Made by a program: the position numbers and the translations under genes
Assembly: GCA_018712565.1 (NCBI GenBank)
Contig: DVGU01000015.1
Span: forward strand, 1-34,148
DNA length: 34,148 bases
Source: Candidatus Faecimonas gallistercoris
GTDB taxonomy: Bacteria; Bacillota_I; Bacilli_A; RF39; UBA660
Direction: 5' to 3'
The notes under the pieces: model-generated
Told to the model about the DNA's origin: nothing
What the model saw: only the letters and a program-made list of their open reading frames with translations
Databases searched by the model: none
Shown here: piece after piece, positions 8,564 through 16,826 of the stretch
Layout of the letters: the number at the start of each line of letters is the position of its first letter
Numbering within the stretch: position 1 is the stretch's first letter

Positions 8564-8572
8564 TGATAGAAT
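8564..8572 (+). promoter_or_regulatory. extended -10 promoter TGaTAGAAT for tex
   Basis: A TG dinucleotide one base before TAGAAT forms an extended -10. No -35 hexamer is visible, as the expected place falls in the terminator T-run. The predicted leader is about 24 bases. Confidence 0.5.
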
Positions 8573-8602
8573 TTATTTGTTATGCTAGATGGAGGATGTT
8601 AA

Positions 8603-10759
8603 ATGAATGAATTTATAGTTAAAGAAATAGCGAATAGTTTAAATATTACAGATAAACAAGTAGAAGTTGTTTTATCTTTACTTAGTGAAGGAAATACTGT
8701 TCCTTTTATTGCAAGATATAGAAAAGAAGCAACTGGTGCACTGGATGAGGAGACCATCCGTTCTATTAATGAAGTGTATTTATATCAGGTAAATTTATTG
8801 AAAAGGAAAGAAGATGTAATACGTTTAATTGATGAGAAGGGAATGCTTACGGATGAGTTGAAGGCATCTATTATGAGCTGTACTAAGTTAGTAGATGTTG
8901 AAGATTTGTATCGTCCTTATAAAGAAAAGAAGAAAACAAAGGCAACAGAAGCAATTGCCCTGGGTCTTGAACCATTAGCTAAGATGATGATGAGTTTTCC
9001 TACTACTGGTAGTTTAGAAGAGATGGCTTTAAAATTTGTTAAAGATAAGGTTAAGTCTATTGATGATGCGATTACTGGTGCCAAATATATTATTGCTGAA
9101 TGGGTTAGTGATAATGCTAGTTATCGTAAGTGGATACGTAGATATTATTATAAAAATGGAATTATTACTTCTAAATTGAAGAAGAAGGCAGAAGATGAAG
9201 GAAAAGTATATGAAATGTATTATGATTATTCTGAACCTGTAAAATCGATTAAACCTCATCGTATTTTGGCACTTAATCGAGGGGAGAAAGAAAAAGTTTT
9301 AACAGTTAGTATTGATGTTGATAAAGAGAATATTCTTGCCTTTTTAGAGAAAAAAATTATTAAAAATGATAAATCTTTTGTTGTTGATAGAGTAAGGGAA
9401 GCAATTGCTGATTCTTATAAAAGATTGATTGCTCCTTCTATTGAACGTGAAGTTCGTGCAGAATTATCAGAAAAAGGAGAAGAGGCAGCAATTGATAATT
9501 TTGGTAAGAACTTGGAGGCTTTACTTTTAACTCCACCTATGAAAGAACAAGTAGTACTTGCTTTTGATCCTGGATTTGTTAATGGATGTAAGTTGGCGGT
9601 TGTTGATAAGAATGGTAAGTATTTGGATTCTACTGTTATCAAACCATTTTTAAATAATAATAGTTCTGATAGAATTCGTCTGTCAAAAGAAGTAGTGGTA
9701 CAACTTATTAAACGTTATCATGTGGATATTATCGCAATAGGTAATGGTACTGCTTCTCGGGAATCTGAAAGATTCTGTGCAGATATGATAAAAGAATATA
9801 ATCTTTCTTGTAAATATGTCATTGTGTCTGAAGCAGGAGCTTCTATTTATAGTGCTTCTTCTGTTGCGGCTTTAGAGTTTCCTGATTTGGCGATTGAAAA
9901 ACGTAGTGCAGTAAGTATTGGTAGAAGACTTCAAGATCCTCTTGCGGAACTTGTTAAGATTCCTCCTGAGGGAATTGGGGTAGGACTATATCAACATGAT
10001 GTTAGTCAGAAAAAACTTTCTAGTTCTTTGGATTTTGTTGTTGAAAAGTGTGTTAATAGTGTAGGAGTTAATGTAAATACTGCTTCTGGGTCACTACTTA
10101 GTTATGTATCTGGACTAACGAAGAGGGCTTGTCAGAAATTAATTGATTATCGTGAAAAAGTGGGAAAAATTATGTCTCGTGATGAGATTCATAAAAATAA
10201 AATATTTAGCGATAAGGCTTATCAACAGGCTATAGGGTTCTTGCGAATTACGGATGGAGATAATGCTTTAGATAAGACAGCTATCCATCCTGAGAGTTAT
10301 GGTGTTGCTGAAGAGTTACTTAAAGATTTAGGATTTAGTGTTAGTGATATTGGTAGTCAAGAATTAATCGATGTCTTGAATAAAATTGATGTTAGTATTT
10401 ATAAAGATAAGTTGGGTACGGATCAATATACTTTAGAAGATGTCATATTGTCTTTAAAGAAACCTAATTTAGATCCTAGAGATGAAATGCCTCAACCTTT
10501 ACTTCGTAGTGATATTTTAGATATTAAAGATTTAACGATTGGTATGAAATTGCAAGGAACTGTTCGTAATGTTGTTGATTTTGGTGCTTTTATTGATATT
10601 GGTCTTCATAATGATGGGCTTGCTCATATCTCTAAACTTACGAATAAATATATTAAACATCCTAGTGAAGTAGTTAGTGTAGGGGATATTGTTGATTGTT
10701 ATGTTGAGGACATTAATTTAGAAAAAGGAAAGGTTAGTTTGAGTTTACTTCCTCACTAA
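8603..10759 (+). CDS. tex: Tex-family S1 RNA-binding protein
   Basis: Tex proteins are conserved cytosolic nucleic-acid-binding factors linked to transcription. The order is typical: an N-terminal helical Tex domain with VPFIARYRKEATGALDEE, a YqgF/RuvC-like domain from about residue 318 (VLAFDPGFVNGCKLAVV), helix-hairpin-helix segments (VGVNVNTASGSLLSYVSGL), and a C-terminal S1 domain (about 647-718, VVDFGAFIDIGLHNDGLAHIS). Length 718 is normal. ATG 8603 is preceded by GGAGG. The gene has its own extended -10 promoter and its last codons form part of a terminator. Confidence 0.95.
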   Translation: MNEFIVKEIANSLNITDKQVEVVLSLLSEGNTVPFIARYRKEATGALDEETIRSINEVYLYQVNLLKRKEDVIRLIDEKGMLTDELKASIMSCTKLVDVEDLYRPYKEKKKTKATEAIALGLEPLAKMMMSFPTTGSLEEMALKFVKDKVKSIDDAITGAKYIIAEWVSDNASYRKWIRRYYYKNGIITSKLKKKAEDEGKVYEMYYDYSEPVKSIKPHRILALNRGEKEKVLTVSIDVDKENILAFLEKKIIKNDKSFVVDRVREAIADSYKRLIAPSIEREVRAELSEKGEEAAIDNFGKNLEALLLTPPMKEQVVLAFDPGFVNGCKLAVVDKNGKYLDSTVIKPFLNNNSSDRIRLSKEVVVQLIKRYHVDIIAIGNGTASRESERFCADMIKEYNLSCKYVIVSEAGASIYSASSVAALEFPDLAIEKRSAVSIGRRLQDPLAELVKIPPEGIGVGLYQHDVSQKKLSSSLDFVVEKCVNSVGVNVNTASGSLLSYVSGLTKRACQKLIDYREKVGKIMSRDEIHKNKIFSDKAYQQAIGFLRITDGDNALDKTAIHPESYGVAEELLKDLGFSVSDIGSQELIDVLNKIDVSIYKDKLGTDQYTLEDVILSLKKPNLDPRDEMPQPLLRSDILDIKDLTIGMKLQGTVRNVVDFGAFIDIGLHNDGLAHISKLTNKYIKHPSEVVSVGDIVDCYVEDINLEKGKVSLSLLPH

Positions 10760-10769
10760 TCTTTTTTTT
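10729..10769 (+). terminator. intrinsic terminator overlapping the end of tex
   Basis: AAAGGTTAG pairs with CTAATCTTT (one G-T), with an inner TGAG/CTCA stem and a T8 run. The 5' arm lies inside the tex coding sequence. Confidence 0.65.
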
Positions 10770-10802
10770 TCAAGAAATGTTGTTGCTTTTATTTATTGTT
10801 TG

Positions 10803-10811
10803 TGATAGTAT
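10803..10811 (+). promoter_or_regulatory. extended -10 promoter TGaTAGTAT
   Basis: Same arrangement as the tex promoter: TG, one base, then TAGTAT, without a clear -35. It precedes the 144-residue unknown gene by about 25 bases. A TTGTTGC half-site similar to the Fnr-like operator lies about 25 bases upstream. Confidence 0.45.
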
Positions 10812-10835
10812 AAAGAGTAATTTGGGAGGTATTAT

Positions 10836-11270
10836 ATGATTGATTTTAAAAACATTCATAGAGATGATATTCTTTTAGGTAATGTTATGAAAGTAGAAGA
10901 ACCTAATAAATTTATCACTACTTTTACTTCTTCTATTATGACTAATGATGTTTCTATTTGTGACTCTTTTGGTCATATTGAGCCTGGAAAATATTCTTTA
11001 GAGGAAGAAGATGCTATTTTACTTCGTTATGATGATGTTAGATATATTCGATTACGTAATTTTAATCCTTATATAGGACCATTATTACTTCGTACTGTTG
11101 TTAAGAAGGATTCTCCAAATAATGGTATGCTTCTTTTTGATTCTCCATTTTTTGTATCGACTGGTAATAATTTTGTTGATCATGATACTATTCATTCTTG
11201 TGATTGGTTGGAAAAAGATATTTATACTTTGAAGAAATTAAAAGATGAATTTTTTAAACAATCTAAATAA
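10836..11270 (+). CDS. uncharacterised protein, 144 residues
   Basis: I do not recognise this family. It is soluble, with no signal peptide or membrane segment, and rich in Asp and aromatic residues (KNIHRDDILLGNVMKV near the N-terminus, RLRNFNPYIGPLLLRTV mid-protein). ATG 10836 follows GGGAGG with good spacing. It has its own promoter and ends in a bidirectional terminator shared with the convergent regulator gene, so it is a single-gene unit. No context links it to a pathway. Confidence 0.7.
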   Translation: MIDFKNIHRDDILLGNVMKVEEPNKFITTFTSSIMTNDVSICDSFGHIEPGKYSLEEEDAILLRYDDVRYIRLRNFNPYIGPLLLRTVVKKDSPNNGMLLFDSPFFVSTGNNFVDHDTIHSCDWLEKDIYTLKKLKDEFFKQSK

Positions 11271-11302
11271 AAACGATTAAAGGTTAATCTTAATCGTTTT
11301 TT
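11269..11302. terminator. bidirectional terminator between convergent genes
   Basis: AAAAACGATTAA / TTAATCGTTTTT, a 12-base perfect stem with a 9-base loop, flanked by A and T runs so that it works on both strands. It overlaps the stop region of the minus-strand regulator. Confidence 0.85.
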
Positions 11303-11903
11303 CGTGTTTTTCTATTATTCCTTTTTCTTCCATTCTTTTTAATTCTCGCATTAAGTTTGATCTATCTACAAATAAATATTCTGCAATGGCTTTGTAAGAG
11401 GTTGTTACTTTAAAAATATGATTTTCATTCATTCTTTGTTTTAAGAAAAAAAGTATTTTTTCTTCTACGGTACGTTTTGATAATAGTTCTATCTTTTCAT
11501 TTTGTTGTTTGTTATCTAGTATTAATAAGTCGAATAATGTTAGAACTAATTTATTATGAAAGGGACAAGTCTTATTACAATTTTTTAGTATCGTATAATA
11601 ATCAATAAATATTACTTCTGTTTCTTCATTACTTATGATATAAATTTCATCTTCTGTTTCTTGAAAAAATAAGTTAGAGAAGATATCGTTTTCTTTTAAG
11701 TCTCTCATGATTGTAGTGTTTCCATTACTGTCTGTTTTTACAATATTTGCTTTTCCATAAGTAATAAAACCTATTTTCTTTTTTATAGGAGAATAGCTTA
11801 GAATTAAGTCTTTATTGTAAAATGTTTTACGTTTTACATTGACACAGTTTGACAAATTTTTTTTAAATTGATTGATTCTTGTTTGATCTAATGTTTTAGA
11901 CAT
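11277..11903 (-). CDS. Crp/Fnr-family transcription regulator, probable controller of nrdD
   Basis: A 208-residue protein with an N-terminal cyclic-nucleotide-binding-type beta-roll (about 25-110), a long dimer helix and a C-terminal winged helix-turn-helix. The recognition helix is in AEYLFVDRSNLMRELKRM, and the pre-HTH segment SKRTVEEKILFFLKQRM is typical of Firmicutes members. The track starts at a GTG that lies inside the ribosome-binding site; ATG 11903 after GAGGTGA is chosen instead. Three cysteines are present (SNC, KNC, TCPF), too few for an Fnr-type four-Cys [4Fe-4S] site, so the signal is unknown. It is divergent from nrdD, with a perfect palindrome in the shared spacer. I infer that it activates nrdD and represses itself. 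Confidence 0.85.
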   Translation of the reverse strand: MSKTLDQTRINQFKKNLSNCVNVKRKTFYNKDLILSYSPIKKKIGFITYGKANIVKTDSNGNTTIMRDLKENDIFSNLFFQETEDEIYIISNEETEVIFIDYYTILKNCNKTCPFHNKLVLTLFDLLILDNKQQNEKIELLSKRTVEEKILFFLKQRMNENHIFKVTTSYKAIAEYLFVDRSNLMRELKRMEEKGIIEKHEKTIKINL

Positions 11904-11925
11904 ATTTTTCACCTCTTTTTTTAAA

Positions 11926-11934
11926 ATTTTAACA
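11926..11934 (-). promoter_or_regulatory. extended -10 promoter TGtTAAAAT for the Crp/Fnr-type gene
   Basis: Reading the minus strand, TG, one base and TAAAAT end about 22 bases before the ATG. The predicted start near 11919 places the centre of the palindrome near -35, so a bound regulator would block this promoter. Confidence 0.4.
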
Positions 11935-11942
11935 AATTTCTT

Positions 11943-11966
11943 TTATTGTTGCAAATGCAACAATAA
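11943..11966. promoter_or_regulatory. palindromic operator in the regulator/nrdD spacer
   Basis: Arms TTATTGTTGCA and TGCAACAATAA are perfect 11-base inverted repeats separated by AA. The centre (11954.5) is 30.5 bases upstream of the first base of the nrdD -10, that is about -41.5 or -42.5. This is the class II activator position for Crp/Fnr proteins. No other factor gene is adjacent, so the divergent Crp/Fnr-type protein is the natural candidate to bind here. Confidence 0.7.
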
Positions 11967-11984
11967 CTTTTTTTGTTTCTGGGG

Positions 11985-11990
11985 TAGAAT
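11985..11990 (+). promoter_or_regulatory. -10 element TAGAAT of the nrdD operon
   Basis: TAGAAT with no recognisable -35 hexamer (the -35 position reads AATAAC, overlapping the palindrome). That is as expected for an activator-dependent promoter. The leader to ATG 12018 is about 21 bases. Confidence 0.55.
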
Positions 11991-12017
11991 GGAATTTGTA
12001 GGATAGGAGAGTAGTGT

Positions 12018-14150
12018 ATGTCTAAAGAAATTATGGTTATTAAAAAAAATGGGAATTTGGAAAAGTTTGATCCAGAGAGAGTTAAAAAAGCAGTTGTTGC
12101 TAGTGCGGAGAGAGTCATGGTTGATTTGACTGATGATGCATTAGATAAAATTGTGTCTAAAGTATTAGAGTTGCTTAATACTCAAACTAGTAATCCTACT
12201 GTGGAACAAGTTCATAGTTGTTGCGAGGCTGCATTGGAACAAATTAACCCCTTGGTTGCTAAAAGTTATCGTGAGTATCGTGATTATAAAAAAGAAATTG
12301 TGCATATTTTAGATAAGGTTTATAAGAGAGCACAAGTTATTACTTATATTGGTGATAAAGAATGTTCTAATATGGATAGTGCTTTAGTAACTACACAGAG
12401 ATGTTTAATTTATAATAGTTTGAATAAAGAGTTATATAAAAAATTCTTTTTAACTCCTTCAGAGATAGAGGCATGTAAAGATGGGTATATTTATATTCAT
12501 GATATGAGTGCTAGACGTGATACGATGAATTGTTGCTTGTTTGATATGACTAGTGTTTTAAATGATGGGTTTGAGATGAGTAATATTTGGTATACAGAGC
12601 CTAAGACATTACAGACGGCTTTTAATGTTATGGGTGATGTTATTATTAATACTACAGCTATGCAGTATGGAGGGTTTACAGTACCAGAAGTTGATACTGT
12701 TTTAGCTAAGTATGCTAAAAAAAGTTATGATATGTATTATGATGAATATTTGGATATTAAGGGTAAGGAGTATAAGCAGGAGGCAGAAGACTATGCTTGG
12801 CGTAAGACTGTTCGGGAGTGTGAACAAGGATATCAAGGTATTGAATATAAATTAAATACAGTTAGTTCTAGTCGAGGAGATTATCCTTTTGTTACTTTTA
12901 GTTTTGGGGTAGATACAGATAAGTTTGCTGTTATGATTGCGAAAACGATTCTTAATGTACATCGAGAGGGGCAAGGAAAAGAAAGGTTTAAACGTCCAAC
13001 TTTATTTCCTAAACTTGTATTTTTATATGATAAAAAATTACATGGTGAGGGTGGTATATTGCGTGATAGTTTTCTTACAGCTATTCATTGTAGTGAAAAG
13101 ACAATGTATCCAGATTATTTATCGTTGAGTGGTGAAGGCTATGTCCCAGAGATGTATAAAAAGTATGGACGTATTGTTTCTCCTATGGGATGTCGAGCAT
13201 TTTTATCGCCATGGTATGAGAAAGGTGGAATGGAACCTAAAGATTCTAAGGATAAGCCTGTGTTTGTGGGAAGATTTAATATTGGTGCAGTATCCTTACA
13301 TTTACCTATGATTTTAGCTAAGGCACGTGAGGAACAAAAGGATTTTTATGAAGTGCTTGATTATTATTTAGAGATGATTCGAAAGGTCCATATTCGTACT
13401 TATCGATACTTGGCAAAGCGTAAGGCGTCTACGAATCCGCTTGCTTATTGTCAAGGAGGATTTTACGGGGGTCATTTGCAACCGGATGATGCTATTGAGC
13501 CAGTTTTGAAGTCTGCTACTGCTTCTTTTGGCATTACTGCTTTAAATGAATTGCAAATGTTATATAATGGAAAAAGTATTGTAGAAGATGGACAGTTTGC
13601 TCTTGATGTTATGAAATATATTAATAAAAAAATTACAGAATTTAAAAATAAAGATTATATTTTATATGCAATTTATGGGACTCCAGCTGAGAATTTATGT
13701 GGACTACAAATTAAACAATTCCGTAAAAAGTATGGTGTGATTCCTGGAGTTAGCTCCCGTGAGTATGTTTCTAATAGTTTCCATTGTGGTGTTTGGGAAG
13801 ATATTACAGGTATCGAAAAGCAAGATTTAGAGGATAGATTTTGGGATTTGTTCCGTGGTGGAAGAATTCAATATGTTAGATATAATTTAAGTTATAATAC
13901 TAAGGCTATGGTAACTTATGTTGAGAGAGCTATGGACAAAGGTTTTTATGAAGGAGTAAATTTATCTTTATCTTATTGTAATAATTGTGGTCATGAGGAG
14001 TTAGATATGGATGTTTGTCCGAAATGTGGAAGTAGTGATCTTACGAAGATTGATCGTATGAACGGATATTTATCTTATTCTAGGGTGCATGGTGATACGA
14101 TGCTTTCTAATTCTAAGATGGTTGAGATATCAGAAAGGAAGTCCATGTAA
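12018..14150 (+). CDS. nrdD: anaerobic (class III) ribonucleoside-triphosphate reductase, complete
   Basis: It reduces NTPs to dNTPs with a glycyl radical installed by NrdG under anoxia. An N-terminal ATP-cone (about 4-95) is followed by the ten-stranded barrel domain with HDMSARRDTMNCCLFDM and RAFLSPWYEKGG. Near the C-terminus is a four-Cys zinc site (CNNCGHEELDMDVCPKC). The glycyl-radical loop is DRMNGYLS with Gly683, 27 residues from the end, as usual. Length 710 is normal. ATG 12018 follows GGAGAG. It is the first gene of a seven-gene operon with a MazG-like gene, nrdG, two unknowns, dut and tdk, behind an activator-type promoter. It is clearly different from the second NrdD at 17717. Confidence 0.95.
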   Translation: MSKEIMVIKKNGNLEKFDPERVKKAVVASAERVMVDLTDDALDKIVSKVLELLNTQTSNPTVEQVHSCCEAALEQINPLVAKSYREYRDYKKEIVHILDKVYKRAQVITYIGDKECSNMDSALVTTQRCLIYNSLNKELYKKFFLTPSEIEACKDGYIYIHDMSARRDTMNCCLFDMTSVLNDGFEMSNIWYTEPKTLQTAFNVMGDVIINTTAMQYGGFTVPEVDTVLAKYAKKSYDMYYDEYLDIKGKEYKQEAEDYAWRKTVRECEQGYQGIEYKLNTVSSSRGDYPFVTFSFGVDTDKFAVMIAKTILNVHREGQGKERFKRPTLFPKLVFLYDKKLHGEGGILRDSFLTAIHCSEKTMYPDYLSLSGEGYVPEMYKKYGRIVSPMGCRAFLSPWYEKGGMEPKDSKDKPVFVGRFNIGAVSLHLPMILAKAREEQKDFYEVLDYYLEMIRKVHIRTYRYLAKRKASTNPLAYCQGGFYGGHLQPDDAIEPVLKSATASFGITALNELQMLYNGKSIVEDGQFALDVMKYINKKITEFKNKDYILYAIYGTPAENLCGLQIKQFRKKYGVIPGVSSREYVSNSFHCGVWEDITGIEKQDLEDRFWDLFRGGRIQYVRYNLSYNTKAMVTYVERAMDKGFYEGVNLSLSYCNNCGHEELDMDVCPKCGSSDLTKIDRMNGYLSYSRVHGDTMLSNSKMVEISERKSM

Positions 14151-14419
14151 TGTATCATTATAGTAAGATTTGTGATGATTTAAAAGAAAAAGTATTAGTG
14201 ATTGCTATTGAAGAGTTTTGTGAACTTAACCAACAGTTAACAAAGTGTTTGCGAGGGAAGATGCATAAAGAACGATTGTTGGAAGAATATGCAGACTGTT
14301 TAATTGTGATGGAATGGATTAAGGAATATTGTAATTTAAGTGATGAAGAAGTTAGTAATTGGCTTGATAAGAAAAATAGAAGAAATGCTAAGCGGATACA
14401 AGAAGGTGTATTTAGATGA
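14150..14419 (+). CDS. MazG-like all-alpha NTP pyrophosphohydrolase
   Basis: The 89-residue helical protein carries the metal-binding signature of the MazG/dUTPase-like all-alpha NTPase superfamily: EEFCELNQQL early and EYADCLIVMEW about 25 residues later. Such enzymes hydrolyse (d)NTPs to (d)NMP and pyrophosphate. The start overlaps the nrdD stop (TAATG) and its stop overlaps nrdG (ATGA), so it is translationally coupled between the two reductase partners. A role in cleaning or balancing the NTP/dNTP pool beside the reductase is inferred. The substrate cannot be read from the sequence. The 89-residue minus-strand frame over the same bases is its antisense shadow. Confidence 0.75.
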   Translation: MYHYSKICDDLKEKVLVIAIEEFCELNQQLTKCLRGKMHKERLLEEYADCLIVMEWIKEYCNLSDEEVSNWLDKKNRRNAKRIQEGVFR

Positions 14420-14958
14420 GATATCATAATATTACTAAGGCTGATATGTTAAATGGAGAGGGTCTTCGTGTTGTTTTATGGGTATCAGGTTGTTCTCATG
14501 AGTGTCCTGGCTGTCAAAATGCCATTACCTGGGATTCTAACGATGGATTAGAATTTGATGATGCTGCGAAAAAGGAAATATTTGATGAGTTAGAAAAGGA
14601 CTGGTGTAGTGGGATAACTTTATCAGGAGGAGATCCTTTATATTGTGGAAATCGTGGTGAGATTGCTAGTTTCGTTCGTGAGATTAAAAACCGATTTCCT
14701 AATAAGACTATTTGGCTTTATACTGGATATTTATGGGATGATTTATTAAAGCAAAAAGAAAAAGATAAAGATTTGGAGTGTATTCTAAATCATATTGATG
14801 TTTTATTAGATGGTAAGTTTATTATGAAGCTTGCTTCAGAAAAAATTTATTACGTGGGTAGTAGTAATCAATGCATTATTGATGTTGTTCAGAGTTTAGA
14901 GAAGAATAAAAAGGTATTATATATAGATAATAGTAAAATATTAGAGGGAGTAGAGTAA
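14416..14958 (+). CDS. nrdG: NrdG, radical SAM activase for the first NrdD
   Basis: It generates the glycyl radical on NrdD from SAM using a [4Fe-4S] cluster. The CxxxCxxC motif is seen in SGCSHECPGCQN near residue 30, with N-terminal MLNGEGLRVVLW, the SAM-binding TLSGGDPLY and a later LLDGKF. Length 180 is slightly longer than the usual 155-175, with a short C-terminal extension. The start overlaps the MazG-like gene (ATGA) and the stop overlaps the next gene (TAATG). Confidence 0.93.
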   Translation: MRYHNITKADMLNGEGLRVVLWVSGCSHECPGCQNAITWDSNDGLEFDDAAKKEIFDELEKDWCSGITLSGGDPLYCGNRGEIASFVREIKNRFPNKTIWLYTGYLWDDLLKQKEKDKDLECILNHIDVLLDGKFIMKLASEKIYYVGSSNQCIIDVVQSLEKNKKVLYIDNSKILEGVE

Positions 14959-15383
14959 TGGAAGAAAGATTAAAAGCTGGTTTTACTTTGACCTTTGGTT
15001 TAACTAGGGATAAGGCAGTAAGAGGAGGTTATTTAAAATCTACCGATAGAGGTATTATTCCTTGTGAATTGTGTGGAGAAGAAATATTATTTGTTTCTTT
15101 TTATCCAAATATTTTAGAAGAGATAATGGATAGTAATATTTTGCAAGTATATAAGTCACCTGATGGTTATGTTTCTATGTTAGGGTGTCCTAAAACTGAA
15201 GGGGTTTACTGTGAAAATAACTATCTTGATATGATTTCTTATTCTATTAATGAAACTCTTATTGGTGGTTTAGAAAGTCTTGATAAGAAATTGTCTCTTA
15301 AAGAAGAAGTTCCTCATCAAAAAATATATAAAATTTATGGTGATGATAAATATAAAATGAAGGAGGTTTACAATGAAAAATAA
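14958..15383 (+). CDS. uncharacterised protein in the nrdD operon, 141 residues
   Basis: I do not recognise this family. A CxxC pair (PCELCGEE) near residue 37 and two further cysteines (LGC, VYC) about 40 residues later could form a metal site. No membrane segment is seen. It starts by TAATG overlap with nrdG and overlaps the start of the next, frameshifted, gene by 11 bases, so it is translated as part of the dNTP operon. A role in nucleotide metabolism is suggested only by position. Confidence 0.7.
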   Translation: MEERLKAGFTLTFGLTRDKAVRGGYLKSTDRGIIPCELCGEEILFVSFYPNILEEIMDSNILQVYKSPDGYVSMLGCPKTEGVYCENNYLDMISYSINETLIGGLESLDKKLSLKEEVPHQKIYKIYGDDKYKMKEVYNEK

Positions 15384-16343
15384 TTATCCAATAAAGTATG
15401 CCGTTATGCCTATTAAAGAAAAACTTGGATGGATGATCTTAATGCGTTAGATGAAAATTATGGGGTAATTTATATAGCATCTAAATGTTATGTAGTAGGT
15501 AGGCAAGAAGAATATAGTATGTATGGTGATACTCTTTGCCAATATAATGTGGTTTTCCCTTATGAAAAAGATAAACGATATGGAGATTTTTTATCTAGAG
15601 TAGAACCTAGTGAGTGTTTAATGAATGGAAGCTGCAATAATTCTATTAATGTAGATAAAGTCTTTGATAACTTTGATGAAGCGAAAGAGGAAGCTAGTAA
15701 GAAAAATAAAGAGATATTATCCAAGATACTTTCTTTTATACCATTTGATGCTAATTTTAATCAAAATTCTTCTTTAGTTAAGGAAAACCATGAAGAATTA
15801 GTTAATTATTATCAAGAAGTAGAAAGGATGATAGAAGAAAACACTACTGATTTGGTAGTCAATAATCAAGTAAAAGAACAATCAGTTATCTTTGGACGTG
15901 GTAATAGTTATAAGAAAAAAGGACCACTATATCATATGATAAATCTTTATTCTGATGAAAATTTTATCGCTTATAATGTCTCTTTAGATGATTATAAGAA
16001 AATAGAAGAACAACTTAAAAATGGTCAAGAGGTAGATACTGATAGTATTAAGAAAAATTGTCTATTCATAAGTAGTAGTGATGATAACAAAGTTAAAATT
16101 GTTAACTATGATTCAAAAGATAAAAGAAGTTGTTTCTATATAGAGAATGGTTCTATGCATTATGATGATAAGATAGATACTTCTTTAGATACTATTAGTG
16201 ATGATGCATTAGTTATTTATACTATGGAAACTTATGATGATGTTATTGATTCTTATATAGTTAATTATGTTATGAATTGGGATATGCCAAAAAATAAAGA
16301 TACAGAAAAAGTATTTAGGAAAAGTATTAAATTAAAATATTGA
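15373..16343 (+). pseudogene. uncharacterised protein gene with one frameshift (about 323 residues if repaired)
   Basis: ATG 15373 behind a perfect AGGAGG gives MKNNYPIKYAVMPIKEKLGW and then runs into TAG at 15448. From the overlapping GGATGGATGAT (15427-15437) the other frame is open to 16343 (DDLNALDENYGVIYIASKCY). The total length (971 bases) is one base short of a multiple of three, as expected for a single lost base. The ATG at 15429 used by the ORF track has no ribosome-binding site. I do not recognise the function. The protein is acidic and soluble, with a coiled-coil-like stretch around DNFDEAKEEASKKNKE. It sits between nrdG and dut in the operon. The loss may be a real mutation or a read error. 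Confidence 0.7.
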
Positions 16344-16359
16344 AAGAAGGAGATTAGTT

Positions 16360-16824
16360 ATGAAAACAAGAGGGTTTGAAGTAGTAAAAGGTTATGAAGA
16401 TAAGGGGATTCATTTACCAGTTAGGAAGACAAAGTATGCTGCGGCATATGATGTAGAAGCGGCTGAGGATATAGTTATTCCTAAATTTTATCCAGGTATT
16501 AAGCCAACGCTAATTCCAACAGGCTTAAAAGCGTATTGTGGTGAGGATGAATGTTATTTATTGTTAAATCGTAGTAGTGGTCCTAAAAAAGGCTTTTTAA
16601 TGGCAAATAGTGTAGGATTAGTTGATTATGATTATTATGGAAATCCTTCTAATGATGGCCATTTTTACTTTGCATATTTTAATTGCAGTGATCATGATAT
16701 TGAAGTTAAAAAGGGAGATGTTATTGGACAGGTTTTATTTCAAAAATATTTGACAGTAGATGGTGATAATGCAGAAGGAGAGAGGGTTGGAGGCTTTGGC
16801 TCTACAGATAAGAAGGATAAATAA
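16360..16824 (+). CDS. dut: dUTP diphosphatase
   Basis: Trimeric-type dUTPase, which hydrolyses dUTP to dUMP and so keeps uracil out of DNA and feeds dTMP synthesis. All five motifs are visible in order: AAYDVEA, NRSSGPKKG, NSVGLVDYDYYGN, GDVIGQVLF and the C-terminal RVGGFGST. Length 154 is normal for the trimeric family. An insertion between motifs III and IV (PSNDGHFYFAYF) fits Firmicutes variants. ATG 16360 follows AAGGAG. The gene lies in the nrdD operon, 2 bases before tdk. Confidence 0.93.
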   Translation: MKTRGFEVVKGYEDKGIHLPVRKTKYAAAYDVEAAEDIVIPKFYPGIKPTLIPTGLKAYCGEDECYLLLNRSSGPKKGFLMANSVGLVDYDYYGNPSNDGHFYFAYFNCSDHDIEVKKGDVIGQVLFQKYLTVDGDNAEGERVGGFGSTDKKDK

Positions 16825-16826
16825 TA

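Noticed and set aside
12937-13311. Two plus-strand ORFs (63 and 60 residues) inside nrdD
   Set aside because: Out-of-frame shadows within a conserved catalytic domain, with no sensible protein character.
14158-14427. 89-residue minus-strand ORF exactly opposite the MazG-like gene
   Set aside because: Antisense shadow with no ribosome-binding site; the plus-strand frame has family motifs and overlapping start/stop codons with both neighbours.
15429-16343. Intact 304-residue gene starting at ATG 15429, as in the ORF track
   Set aside because: There is no ribosome-binding site at that ATG, whereas a perfect AGGAGG precedes ATG 15373 in the other frame and the joined product is continuous; a frameshift explains it better.
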